Source of the DNA: Marsupella aquatica
Taxonomy: Eukaryota > Marchantiophyta
Reading direction: 5' to 3'
DNA: 64,000 bases
NCBI GenBank assembly: GCA_973895155.1
Contig: OZ316892.1
Coordinates: 30,132,001 to 30,196,000, forward strand
Positions 33,879 through 43,786 of the stretch are shown piece by piece (the stretch's first letter is position 1; the number at the start of each line of letters is the position of its first letter). The notes below the pieces were generated by a model. It saw only the letters and a list, made by a program, of their open reading frames with translations. It searched no databases and was not told the DNA's origin. Made by a program: the position numbers and the translations under genes.

Positions 33879-34645
33879 ATGTCATCGGCGTCACAGACCT
33901 GTAAGATTATGCAGACCAATAGACCACCGGTTGGAGAGTTATGGAGATACTACTATCTCAAGAAGACAGGGGCCAGTCATATCTTCAACCTCAGGTGTTT
34001 TGGAACTTCCAGAGTGGAGATGGCACAATTTGATGAGTTCTGGACTGACTCTCTCTACTTCTGACCTATTCTTGCTGTGATGCTACTTCAGGGTGATGTA
34101 GAGGTGGAGGATCCAGATTTAGTTCTGGCATATTTTGGGAATTTTGCAACTTATGCCCTAGATTTTGTGGTTTCTTTTCTCATGCAGAGTAAGAAATCTA
34201 CTTCTCCCCAGAACGCTTACATCCCTCGAGAACCCAAGGTTACCCTTGTTTCAACCAGCTCATTTGCTAAGAAATAGAGGATCTGGAACAATGTCACCTC
34301 TCAAACTCTGGCCAGCTTCAACCGGTATTTCAGAGATGTCAAATAGAGGCTTCAACCTTTCTATTCTAGGATGCTGAACTCTGATGAATTCCTATACCAT
34401 TATCCCCAATATATGCTGCTACTTGTAATAACTATGATGTGATTGGGATGTATAGAGAAGCTCTTCGAATAGACATATGTTATCTAAGGAAGAGAATGCC
34501 CCTAATGTATCTTGAAAGACAACTGAGATGCCTACCCAACTCTCGAGGATCCCCACGCCAGGCTGAACTGATGGAAGTTACACAGAATCGGATTGTCACA
34601 GCAGTGGAGCTACTCGAACCAGAAGACATCCGACAACAAGCTTGA
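33879..34645 (+). pseudogene. F2b: decayed unknown element gene
   Basis: The ATG at 33,879 opens a frame of about 130 codons with a stop at 34,062 and another after SSFAKK (34,275). A second frame (34,439-34,645) continues with RKRMPLMYLERQLR and ends with ELLEPEDIRQQA. No domain recognised. It is grouped with F2c because the 3' tails match (hairpin GAAGAG...CTCTTC, and a terminal ACGGGAAC(A/G)AAT word). The coding part is not obviously the same as F2c, so it could be another segment of the same long gene. Confidence 0.45.
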
Positions 34646-35800
34646 GGAGTAGTCTGTGTTTTTAGTTAGTTTTAAGAGTAGTGCATCTTTCCCTATTTTT
34701 CAAAATGTGTTATAGAGCTTTAACAGCTATGAAACTTATTAAGTGTATAGTCCGTGCATAGGGAAACTCACTGGAAAAATTTCAGAGCTTTCCGAGCTAG
34801 GAGTAGAAATTTAGGAATAGTTGAAATCGTTAAGTTTTTGTATACCGCAATACGCGTTCACAAGTTACGGATTACGACTTATGTCTTTATGCTTTTACGA
34901 GTTTATGCCTTTACGCTTTTATGCTTTTACGGGTTCTCACTTAGCCATTTTCCGGCTTTTCACTTACTGAATTGTTGTTTTGACTTTTTGAGGAGTATGA
35001 AGAGGCATGTCTCTTCGACTTTATGACCTCTTACTCTGTAGATTTTTACTATAAGACCCCTCCACCACTAGTGTAGTTTATGGTTAAGTTATGCATTTTT
35101 GCCTCTTCCTAACCCATTGATCATGAATCTATGAGTTCGAGATCATGTTTTACAACAGGAGAGACTTACCTCCTTCTTGTGTTTTCACCTCTGATTATAA
35201 ACACAGGAAGTAAAATTCCACTTGTGCAAATCTTTGGAGTTGTGATGATAGATTCCTTTTTGGTGACTCATTGCAATTTCCTAAGTTCTTAGAGTTAACT
35301 CATTGAGTTTAAGTCTCATTGAAATCGATGGATTTTCTTTCATGCTGCTTAGTACCATCTAAATGTTGAAGTAACTACCTTTTAGATCTTGTCCGAGTAC
35401 CACTTAGAAAGAAAGACAAGACGTGTTGACGGCACTTTAAAAGAGTACTCTAGTAAGCATTTTAGATCTGAAAAATAATATGGATTTGAATCCTTAAGTC
35501 TTTTTATTTTGACTTAATATGTCTAAGGAGCAACTTTGGTCAATTCCAGACTCCCTTAGCATACTTTAAGATATTTTCCCTTGTGTTTTGTTAACATTCT
35601 CTTTTCATTAATTTATGTTTATACAATGCTAAGTTACCATTAAAAACTACTCACCGTTGTGGAGCGATCTTCAAAATACCTTAGTAAAGTAATCAAACTT
35701 GATTACTATGTGTGGAAAACATCTTAAGTCTATTATTTTTGTTTAAATCTATCAAACCAACCCTATCTTGTTCTTTACGGGAACAAATACCGAGTTTGAA
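34646..35800 (+). other. 3' tail of F2b, AT-rich, with hairpin
   Basis: AT-rich non-coding DNA. A short hairpin GAAGAG-GCATGT-CTCTTC spans about 34,999-35,016. It corresponds in position and sequence to the hairpin after F2c (38,722-38,743). A local repeat of TTTATGCTTTTACG words lies at 34,880-34,940. The tail ends near TTTACGGGAACAAATACC (about 35,775), matching TTAACGGGAACGAATTC after F2c (about 39,562). Confidence 0.5.
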
Positions 35801-35839
35801 GACCATTAAGTGTATTTTTGGTTCTTCATAGCAAACTAT

Positions 35840-36016
35840 AGCACTTCCTCGGGGAGGGTCGCCGCCCAGCCTTTCCAGGTGTCATCTCTTGTCGGAACGA
35901 CATTGATGGGGTCAATCTCTTCTTCTTCGGCTTCTTCCTGCCTCCTGCTCCCTTGCTCGGCTGGCTTCCTTGGTGCCGCCGACCTTGTTCTCTTCGTAGG
36001 GGTGGTCTCTTTGTGA
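35840..36016 (-). pseudogene. F1f: short N-terminal fragment of F1
   Basis: The minus strand reads KRTRSAAPRKPAEQG, then RRQEEAEEEEIDPINVV and PTRDDTWKGWAATLPEEV, with no stop across about 57 codons. It matches the degraded counterpart in F1d at about 63,320-63,480. It is an isolated segment between F2b and F2c and appears better preserved than F1d here. Confidence 0.7.
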
Positions 36017-36066
36017 TAACATGGTTAAGAAGAAAGGAATAAAGAGAGTGGAAAAATTAAATTTTT

Positions 36067-36258
36067 TTGCCTTTGAAGCGGAAAAGAAGAACCTTAAATG
36101 CTAAGCAAACCATTATTGAAAGTCTAACAACCATTCAAGAGATTAAGAGAAGAAAGAGAGGCTCAACCGGAAGAAAATATTTCTTGGTAAAGAGAAGGAA
36201 ACCGGACCATGAACCGAAAGTCGTAAAATCGTCTCCGGACGCTATCAAGAAAATCTAA
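36067..36258 (+). CDS. Small basic open frame, uncertain
   Basis: A 63-codon frame very rich in Lys and Arg (MPLKRKRRTLNAKQ..., VKRRKPDHEPKVVK). The charge pattern is like a nuclear-targeting or nucleic-acid-binding tail, but no family is recognised and the start is TTG-adjacent low-complexity sequence. It may belong to the 5' region of F2c, whose downstream DNA carries repeated CCGGAxxxGAACCGG words. Confidence 0.25.
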   Translation: MPLKRKRRTLNAKQTIIESLTTIQEIKRRKRGSTGRKYFLVKRRKPDHEPKVVKSSPDAIKKI

Positions 36259-36853
36259 CACCAGGTTCTTGAAGCCGAGGCTACGCTCTTTGTCCTGGGG
36301 AAAACCCATAAGCATTGGACTCCTGACAGTGAGCCGGAATCCCTCTTAAGGCCGAACCGGTTTTGCTCTTCTCACACCTCTCAAAGCTGAACAGAGTAAG
36401 TTTTGAGCTCCCGAGTGAATAGGCTTGTCGAAGCAGTAGTGAAAGGAGGCTCTTCCCTTCCGGTTGAGGATCTTGGGTCCGGATTATAGGACCATTCTAG
36501 TTTCTATGAGAGAAAGGTATAAGAGAGCCTTGACAGACTCGTGTGAGGTGGCAGCCTACTCCTACGCTTGGAGGGAAGGCTGGGGATGTGGAGATTGGCG
36601 CTAAGGCCCCCTGTTTTGATAGTTGTCTACTTCCGGGGCTTGAGCCGGTTTCTGAACCGGAACTGAACCGGTGGCAAACCGGTTTCCGCTATATCTCGCT
36701 TGTTGGACGTTCGTTTTTGCTGAAAGTGTGCTAAGATGGAGAAAGTTGGCTGATATACGCGACGAAGTAATTATAGAGGCTATATTCACTTCTAGCTCCT
36801 ACCTTCTGCCCTCACCGGTTCAGATCTGTTTGCTACTCCAACTACCAGGCAGT

Positions 36854-38626
36854 ATGAAGAGTGCCAAGAGCAATCCTTCTTCCAAGACTCAGAGTGGGAC
36901 TCTAGTAAAGCCTGAAGTACGACGTTCAAAGAGGAAGGAGGCTCAGATCACCATGAAGCCCTTGAGACCCCTCATTCCTACTGATGCAGTTGAGAAGGAA
37001 CAGCTCCGAAAAGATCTTACACTAATGGGCTGTGCCTCCTTGATGGATCTTACTTGGGGATTTCTAAGTGAAGACATGGTGAGGGAAGTGCTGGCAGGAG
37101 TTCCTCCCACAGAATTTCAGAAGACTGCACAAGCTCGACCAGAAGCTTGGACCAAGGCATTCGTTGGAGAAGCTTTTCAACTACCAGTGAAAGGGAGTGG
37201 CTTCTGCCCCAGAGGAGAGAATCTTGCAGTGGAATACTTTGGTGGCAAGATGGATGCCAAAGAAGGATGGACCATCAATCAGTGTACTCACAAGGACCTC
37301 AGGAATGTGATGGCATTCCTAGTCCCCCTCATCTATCCAGAGAAACCAAGGAGGGTGATTCTTAAAGTAGGAAGTACTATCATTGCTTCCTTCTTCAAAA
37401 CCAGAGAGGTATCATGGGCCACTATCTTCTCAAGTGTTCTAGAGAAGCAGGTCTTCGCCCTGTCCAACAGAGCACCCACTGCTCTCTCCTGTTACTTGGT
37501 ACATCTATACTCTCATGACCAAACCTTATTCAAACATGAGAAGAGTGCATTTGGCACCAAGAGCAGCTATGTGAAATATGGAGTCTTGGATCCATAAATT
37601 CAGAACTTACCAGAGTCTGAAGATGACCAGAGCCGGAAGAGATCGACTTTGTAGGGCCAACCAGGAAGAGGAAGCTTGACAAAGCTGAACCGGCTTCTGA
37701 ACCGGTTTCTGACCCGGTTTCCTACCCGATGAGTGGCGCTACTACCTTTTCAGCCGGTCTTTCACACTCTACCTTACACCATTGTTCTTGTTTATTCAAG
37801 GATCTTTCGGCCATCAACACCAAGATGGGAATCATGGAACCAGTGCTCTCAAGGCTCTCCCAGGTGACTGGTGTAGCTCCTGCTGACCTTGTGAAGAAAG
37901 TGGAGGACCTGATGAAAGGAGATGAGAACAAGGTCAAGATTGAGCAGCTAGAGAAGTCATTAGAGGAAGAGAAGAAGAAGAACTATCATCTTGAATAGTT
38001 GCTGCACAAGGCAAAGGAGAAGACCACAGCGGAGCAACTACTCTTCGATAACATTTCCAGAGCTATGGATCACCTGGAACCCTTAGTAGAAACCAAGGGA
38101 GAGGACCTGGTACAGACCCAACTATTCAGGTAGTACTTCATTGATGTACCCAATCCCCTTCTCATGCCCTTAGTCATCCAGATTGCACATGACTATGGTG
38201 ACAAGGTGGAAGAATGCCTCTCTGCCCTCAAGCTTATCCTTGCTAAACTGAAGAAATTCTATGACCTTTCTGATGAGGAGTAGACTCAATTTGCAGAGAA
38301 GGTCACTGTTCCATCTCCACTTGTGACACCAGCAGAAGGATGGGCTGACTCTCCTGATCTTGATATCACTTCTACCATAGTTACACCCAATTTTCCACCC
38401 ATTCTGACCTCACCATTTACTACTACCTTTGGAGGTATCACTTTCATGCCAAACCCTCTCAACTCCATTGACCCAGCAGTAGACTCCACATCGGTGAAGC
38501 CCGACACTTCAACTCCTGAAGAGTAAAAAAGTTATTCCATCCGGAAGTTGAACCGGCTTCCCATCCGATTTCCCACCCGGTTTTTGATCCGGTTTCGTGT
38601 TTGAAGCCCTATAAAACTTAGTATAG
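36854..38626 (+). pseudogene. F2c: best-preserved copy of the second unknown family
   Basis: ATG 36,854 opens 247 codons to a TAA at 37,595. Residues include SKRKEAQITMKPLRPLIP, AWTKAFVGEAFQLPVKGSGF and an FLVPLIYPEKP domain. After a frame change, one frame runs from about 37,690 to 38,526 with three internal stops (37,996, 38,131, 38,281). It has an EPVS-type Pro repeat, a coiled coil (VEDLMKGDENKVKIEQLEKS), a second helical segment and an acidic Ser/Thr/Pro tail ending TSTPEE. Another frame after 38,530 again encodes Pro-Val/Ser repeats. The layout (domain, coiled coil, Pro-rich tail) is shared with F2a. It resembles plant element proteins with an N-terminal mobile-type domain; that is an impression, not an identification. 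Confidence 0.6.
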
Positions 38627-39600
38627 GAAGAATTAGACTTTGAATTTTTGTTGAGCACTTTATCTCATAGTCTAGTTTCAGACTTTAGCATTACTTTTTA
38701 CTTTTACACTTAGGTTAGGAATTGAAGAGGCATACCTCTTCAACTTTTGTTTAGAAGAAACTTGTCCCTAAGTATAAGAGGGAAAGTTTCCACCATTTTA
38801 CTCAGACTTGCATTTCACTTTTGAAAGTCTCCTTCTTTGAAGAGAAGTAATAGATTCATAATTTTGGTGATCTATGCTTTGTGTTTGGACATTAGTGTGT
38901 GACCATTCTTGCTAGAAAATCTATGGAAAGTGACTAGCAATGTCATAGTTAACCTTTAGGCTGACTGGAAATGCATGCCTGAGACCATGCAAAGGTCTAA
39001 AAATTCATGTTGACTATGGAATACTTATGGCTTATTAAGTATTAGTGGAAGAAGCACCATACAAGAACTCACAAATTGCGTAGTCCTAAAAGAGCAATCT
39101 GAAGGATTGAATAGAAGAATAAGTTAGTTTGGAGTAATCAGTACCACCTTTGCCTTGACATAGGTCAGAAAGTTAATACGGGCTATCTTATATGCATCTT
39201 TTACAAATTCTTAGATGGTTGGCTTTAAAGACGAGCTTTAGGCATCAGCCTAATTTAGTCAGACTCTCTGTTGACTCTTAATCGTGCCTAACTTAGTCAT
39301 AGATTGCTAAGTGGCGAGAGGAGATGAGACATTTAAGGCTCGCCTAATCCTATCTTTACGCCTCTGGCTTTTGGTTATTTTCTTATATTTTTTTAGAATT
39401 GATTATTGCACTGTTGATGATGCAAACATCACAATACCTGAGGATGTATTAAAAACTCCTTCCACCTGACCTAAGCATGTCGGTAAAGGCTTAAAATCTT
39501 AGATAGGTTAGCTTAACTATCTCAAAGTATATTAATATAATCTTTTAGGTCTCACAAGCTCTTAACGGGAACGAATTCTGGTTGTTTAAGAGGAAAGTAG
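38627..39600 (+). other. 3' tail of F2c, AT-rich, with perfect hairpin
   Basis: No coding frame. A perfect 9-bp stem with a 4-nt loop (TTGAAGAGG-CATA-CCTCTTCAA) lies at 38,722-38,743, about 200 bp after the last coding segment. The F2b tail has the related GAAGAG...CTCTTC hairpin. The tail ends at about 39,600 where F1c begins. Confidence 0.55.
38722..38743 (+). terminator. Conserved hairpin in F2 tail, possible RNA 3'-end or element structure
   Basis: A 9-bp perfect inverted repeat with loop CATA. Its presence in two F2 tails suggests a functional RNA or DNA structure of the element, such as an RNA end-processing signal. The role is inferred only from conservation. Confidence 0.35.
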
Positions 39601-39637
39601 TTCATATTTCCTTAAACCCTACCCTACACAATTGCCC

Positions 39638-40215
39638 CTACATGATGTTCAGCTCATGCCGCTTAATCCGCAGCTCATCTTGGGCTTTCTTGGCCGCCTT
39701 CAGGTCTTCTACCTCGGCTTCCCTTGCCCTAAGCCGACAGATGACCTCGTCCTTCTTGCTTCTCTCCAAAGCCACCGCTTCTTCTAATTGGCGCTTCTCC
39801 AACATTTCCCTCTGAAAAAAGGGTCCCTGCTCCAACTCCTCCCCAAAGATGCTGAGCGCAAGTTCCCCACACATCTCCCCATACTCCATGGCTCGTTCTT
39901 TAGCATAAGCGGAGTGAGTAGAAGTCATCGGCATCATCCACCGGCCTTTGTTCCCAAGCCGCCTTGCGGATTTCTTCTATTGTGGCTGGAGGGCTGCTTC
40001 GTTTTTCTGCAAGCCGCCTGATGTCCTCTGGCCATTCTCCTCCTGGTGAATCTTTCTCCCTAGCCAGGGCTGCCTCTTCTTCCTCCTTGAGTCGTTCCTG
40101 AAATTCTTGTGCCGTCTGTTTTATGCCGTCAAAGCTCGGGGGAGCAACATCTGGTGGGGGAGACTCGGGGCTGCTCTGCTGGGTCGGGTCCCCTCAAACT
40201 ACTCTTGGAAGCGTG
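39638..40215 (-). pseudogene. F1c: coiled-coil fragment of F1
   Basis: This is about 95% similar by eye to 27,580-28,140 of F1b. It keeps one open frame over 39,638-39,937 (MMPMTSTHSAYAKERAMEYG, then GEELEQGPFF and KRHELNIM) where F1b has a 4-bp frameshift. On the left it abuts the F2c tail, on the right a methylase-like fragment near 40,220. It is truncated at both ends. Confidence 0.75.
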
Positions 40216-40219
40216 GGGA

Positions 40220-40591
40220 TGAACCCCCTATCCAGCAGCGGCTGTTGCTGGATCAAAAAGGCTTTCAATTGGGTTCATGCAAGCCGTGATGGAATTCCTC
40301 ACGAAGCCCAAAGACATAGTCCTTGACTGGACTGTGTGTGATGGTAGCTCATTTTCTGCCGGAGAATTCTCCGGGAGGTTTGTTGTCGGTGTTGAGGACA
40401 GGGACATTCTCCATTCCTGTGCTCAAAAAACTTTAAACAGTGTTCTTGCGACGCACTCGAGCAAGGCAAAGCAGATTAAGGATCAGGAAGCCAAGGGTAA
40501 TCAAGACGCTGGGTCGGATGATGAGTTCACGATTCCAAGAGATGAACAGGCTGGGCCTTCAAGCGAGAAAGACGAATTCGACCTGGAGTAA
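40220..40591 (+). pseudogene. Fragment resembling the end of an N4/N6 DNA methylase
   Basis: The frame reads QLGSCKPVMEFLTKPKDIVL-like sequence (a frame change lies near 40,285), then DWTVCDGSSFSAG, GRFVVGVEDRD and an acidic Ser/Asp-rich tail ending EKDEFDLE. The order resembles the C-terminal SAM-binding part of bacterial-type N4/N6 DNA methylases: target strand, a DP-x-GSG-like motif I (here DWTVCDGSS, first Gly replaced by Cys), then GR-VGVE-D. The upstream catalytic part (DPPY/SPPY) is not in the window, being cut at F1c. The assignment is tentative, and activity is not expected from this fragment. Confidence 0.4.
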
Positions 40592-40596
40592 AGTAC

Positions 40597-41034
40597 TTGG
40601 CCTCGTCTGATGTCGGACTCCCTATTTGGTTTCTTTTGTTTTCTTTATTTTGTTGCTCTTCGTCAACTGATGCCGGTGGTTGTGTCAGTGATAGGAGGGT
40701 GGATTGGTTTTCTGAGGAGAGATTTTGTCTTCGGAAGGAAGTCCAGGAGTCCATTGTGGTTACTCCTGAGAAGCCTTTTACTCTTCCGTGCTATGCTGAG
40801 ACATCAGCGAGGCAGGTTGATGAAGCTCCTGTGGTCTTGACTTGGGAGGCGAAAGGACTTCGATCCATGAGAGGTGCTCGAAGATATCTGGATTGTTCAA
40901 GGTTTATCGACAATGAGGCGGGGACAGTCCGTCAGTATTTAGATGAGTCTGCTGAGTCCACGGAGAGGGAGACCAGTAGCGATCCTAGTAGTAGTGACAT
41001 ATCTGATGAATCAGAGGATGAAGTTTATGACTGA
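40597..41034 (+). CDS. Acidic open frame, possibly C-terminal continuation of the methylase-like gene
   Basis: A 145-codon frame; the opening part is hydrophobic, then VDWFSEERFCLRKEVQ, PEKPFTLPCYAE, LTWEAKGLRSM, YLDCSRFIDNEAGTVRQYLD and a Ser/Asp/Glu tail ending SEDEVYD. It directly follows the methylase-like piece in a different frame. Both end in acidic Ser-rich tails, so it could be a later exon or a separate gene remnant. No domain recognised. Confidence 0.35.
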   Translation: MASSDVGLPIWFLLFSLFCCSSSTDAGGCVSDRRVDWFSEERFCLRKEVQESIVVTPEKPFTLPCYAETSARQVDEAPVVLTWEAKGLRSMRGARRYLDCSRFIDNEAGTVRQYLDESAESTERETSSDPSSSDISDESEDEVYD

Positions 41035-43468
41035 ACAAGTAGGAGCAAGTAGGACTGGATGTACTGGTCGAAGTCGACTCTTACAGTTTTTTGTGTTGAA
41101 GTTGTTGGTGATCCACACTTTCAATGTAAAGAGGTTCCATATTATGATGGAAGTTTCTAGTTTTGGTGATCTTTTTTAGATGAGTAAAACGTGTGTGGCT
41201 CAAGTAAATACATATGACAATCATGCATGATTTTTCATCGTCATATTCTTTTCATTATTGTAAGAGGTGGAAAACTGAGAATTTTTTTGGCATTGTTTTC
41301 ATGGAATGTTCGAGAAATTCATCCGCCAAAATGCCTCGCTAACAATGTTGCCTCGCTAGCAAAATCTCCTGTTTCCTCACACCGTACAATTCCTCATTAA
41401 AAAGTTCCCCTTTCGAATTTCAGCTCGTCATTGCCGCAAACACACACAGAAAACACTTTGCCAAGTGCACAACTATGGTCACCAAATACAATCTCATAAG
41501 ACTGTACATTCATTTAACATCTCGAGCTTTGATCCAAATATGCAGCTTCCACTCCTGCTGCTGCTCCTAGATAAAAAAAGTGCCCCTTTTGGATTTCTCC
41601 TCGCCCTTGCATTCCCACTTGTTTGCATTGCCATTGCAAGATTCCCTGCGCTAGCTTTGCTGTTGTTGAGATTTCAACTTGTAGGTATTGAACTCAAATC
41701 CCTTCTCACCCACTATGGAAGCCCGTTGCCCCAAAGGTGCTCACTACTAGCATTGCATTTGTTTCCAAGGACTCACCTTCCCCATAATGCTTGTTTTCCA
41801 ACCCCACCCCAGATTTTTGTTAAGCCCCCATAGTCACTTTCTAGAGGCTTCACTCTAGACGATTGCGCTTTACTAGCAAGATCTTTTGGGATGTAGGGTT
41901 TAGCGTTTAGGGTTTAGGTAAACATCGTCATGTTTTAGGGTTTAGGGAGCCTCCAATGCTTTCTAGTGTGGGATGGCTTTTAGTGCTTCATTCCATTGCA
42001 ATCAAGTTTGCGAATTACCTGCATTTCACTCAAAAGACAATGGGCAAGCTTTCCATACCTTGGGTCCGCCAAACTTATTCGGTGTCTTGATGTCTTCAAT
42101 CTGGACTCCCTTTTGTCGGCTTAATCAATGATGAAGCTGACAATAGCAGCACCAAACAAGGAGCTAAAACGGGAAGTGACTTTGAAGCACAAGTGGAGGC
42201 TTCACCACCAAGAGATGATATATGGGCAGGTTGGGCTCAAAACATCCCACTGGATTTGCAGCTGCAGTAGGATTTTGTCTCTCCAGCCATTTCGCTCTCC
42301 CAAGCAGAATTTCCTGTTTGCTCGCATGATACAATAGCTGTCAGTTGAATTTTATCTGCCCAGGATTGAGGAAAACAACTATGACATTGGCATCCCATTG
42401 TCAAGGACATGCTCAATTTAAAAATCGTGATTGTTTGCTGCCTGAATGTTGTTAGGTTAGTTCAAAGGAAGCAGGGTGTCCTTCCACCAGAAGTTCAATG
42501 GTAGAATGGTGTCCTTCCACCAGAGTTTTCAACATCTTACCCAAGCAAATTCAAACCGAAAAGAAGGGATAACAGGTTCATCTCTCTCAAGACCTTCGAC
42601 AGACGAATCTACAGCAGAAGCAACAGAAACACGCTTATCAACTATTCCTTGCAGAACTATGCTCCCTTCTACGTTCACGTGCATTGTCTATTAGTTCGGA
42701 TTTCAATCATGCCATCAACGTAGCAAAGTTTCCTGCCTTGTCCGATAATCATTGCGGATAGCGGTGTACAGCGCATCATTCCCATTCTCACGTAATCTGA
42801 GAATTCTTCCCTGCTGAACTTACGCCTTCTCTAAACCCGGAGTAGTTAACAAGCTTTCGAGCACGATTCAGGACCGTATCTTGCGAATCTTAGAAGCTCA
42901 GAGCAGTTGAGTTGCAGATGGAACTTCATATATTTTTCAGTTGAATTCGGACTGGCAACTCGCTTTGAAGCAGAAGAACATGGCCACCTCACTAGAATTG
43001 AATTGTCCAATCTCCAACCTAGATCATCGAGCTGTATAAGATCTGGATACATCCATGAGTCTAGGAGCCAAAGGGCTTCCTCTGCAGGTCAATGAACTCT
43101 GAAACTGATTGCTTAAAGTTTTATGCTGGTGTAGGTTGCCATCGGCGAATTTAATCCCTATGCCCTTGATTTTTCGGAATCCTGTCAGCAAAGTGAGTAC
43201 CTTCCAGTACCATGCTCACGACAAGGCCGCAGCTACGTATGCAAACCTTCTTTTAATCTAAAGAAAAAAATTGACAACGATATCAAAAGCACTTTCGACA
43301 TATCAAGTCAAGAGCTTGATTTCACGCATCTATGATTTCGACTCTCAAAACTATGATTTTTGCGTAACATTTCAGCCCTCTTTCAGCCAGACGAGGGCAG
43401 TTACAACCCCAAATCGCAAAATCAATGTTACAGAATCGCAACAACGAAAACCTGATTGTATCTGCACT
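41035..43468. other. Non-coding region before the PPR3 end, with telomere-like cluster
   Basis: No gene recognised. At 41,894-41,947 there are several TTTAGGG words (GTTTAGGGTTTAGG and TTTTAGGGTTTAGGG). A 122-codon Leu-rich open frame at 41,465-41,833 and other short frames have no domain and are not repeated elsewhere. Confidence 0.45.
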
Positions 43469-43527
43469 GCCAGTGAGTACTGCTTTAGAGTCACTTTCCA
43501 GCCAGCACAGCTTTTAATCTGGGTTCA

Positions 43528-43665
43528 CGAGTAATCATCACAAGAACACATTCCATCTTTAAAATGGTGGAACAGATTTGCATCCCTCGCAATAATCTTA
43601 CGTCCGGTCACCTTAGAGATATACTTGGTTGCTGAGTGGCAATCTGAACACACCCGTATAAGTAA
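43528..43665 (-). pseudogene. Truncated duplicate of the PPR3 DYW end
   Basis: The minus strand reads [20 protein letters not shown], then [19 protein letters not shown] and DDYS before a stop. It corresponds to the last ~45 codons of PPR3 with DYW changed to DYS. Its downstream flank (TGCCAGTGAGTACTGC..., 43,470) matches the flank just after PPR3 (TGCCAGTGAGTATTGC..., 43,730). A segment of about 260 bp covering the gene end was therefore duplicated in tandem and then decayed. Confidence 0.85.
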
Positions 43666-43786
43666 GAACCTTCGGGTAAGCTCACTCAATGCAGAGTATG
43701 GAACATTCAACCTGCTTATGTCTGGCTGCCAGTGAGTATTGCTTACAGTCACTTTCCAGCCAGCCGCAACACACCTTTCAATCTGG

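Noticed and set aside
41465-41833. Leu-rich 122-codon frame as a membrane or secreted protein
   Set aside because: Composition is low complexity, no homologous copy or domain, and no supporting promoter or splice context.
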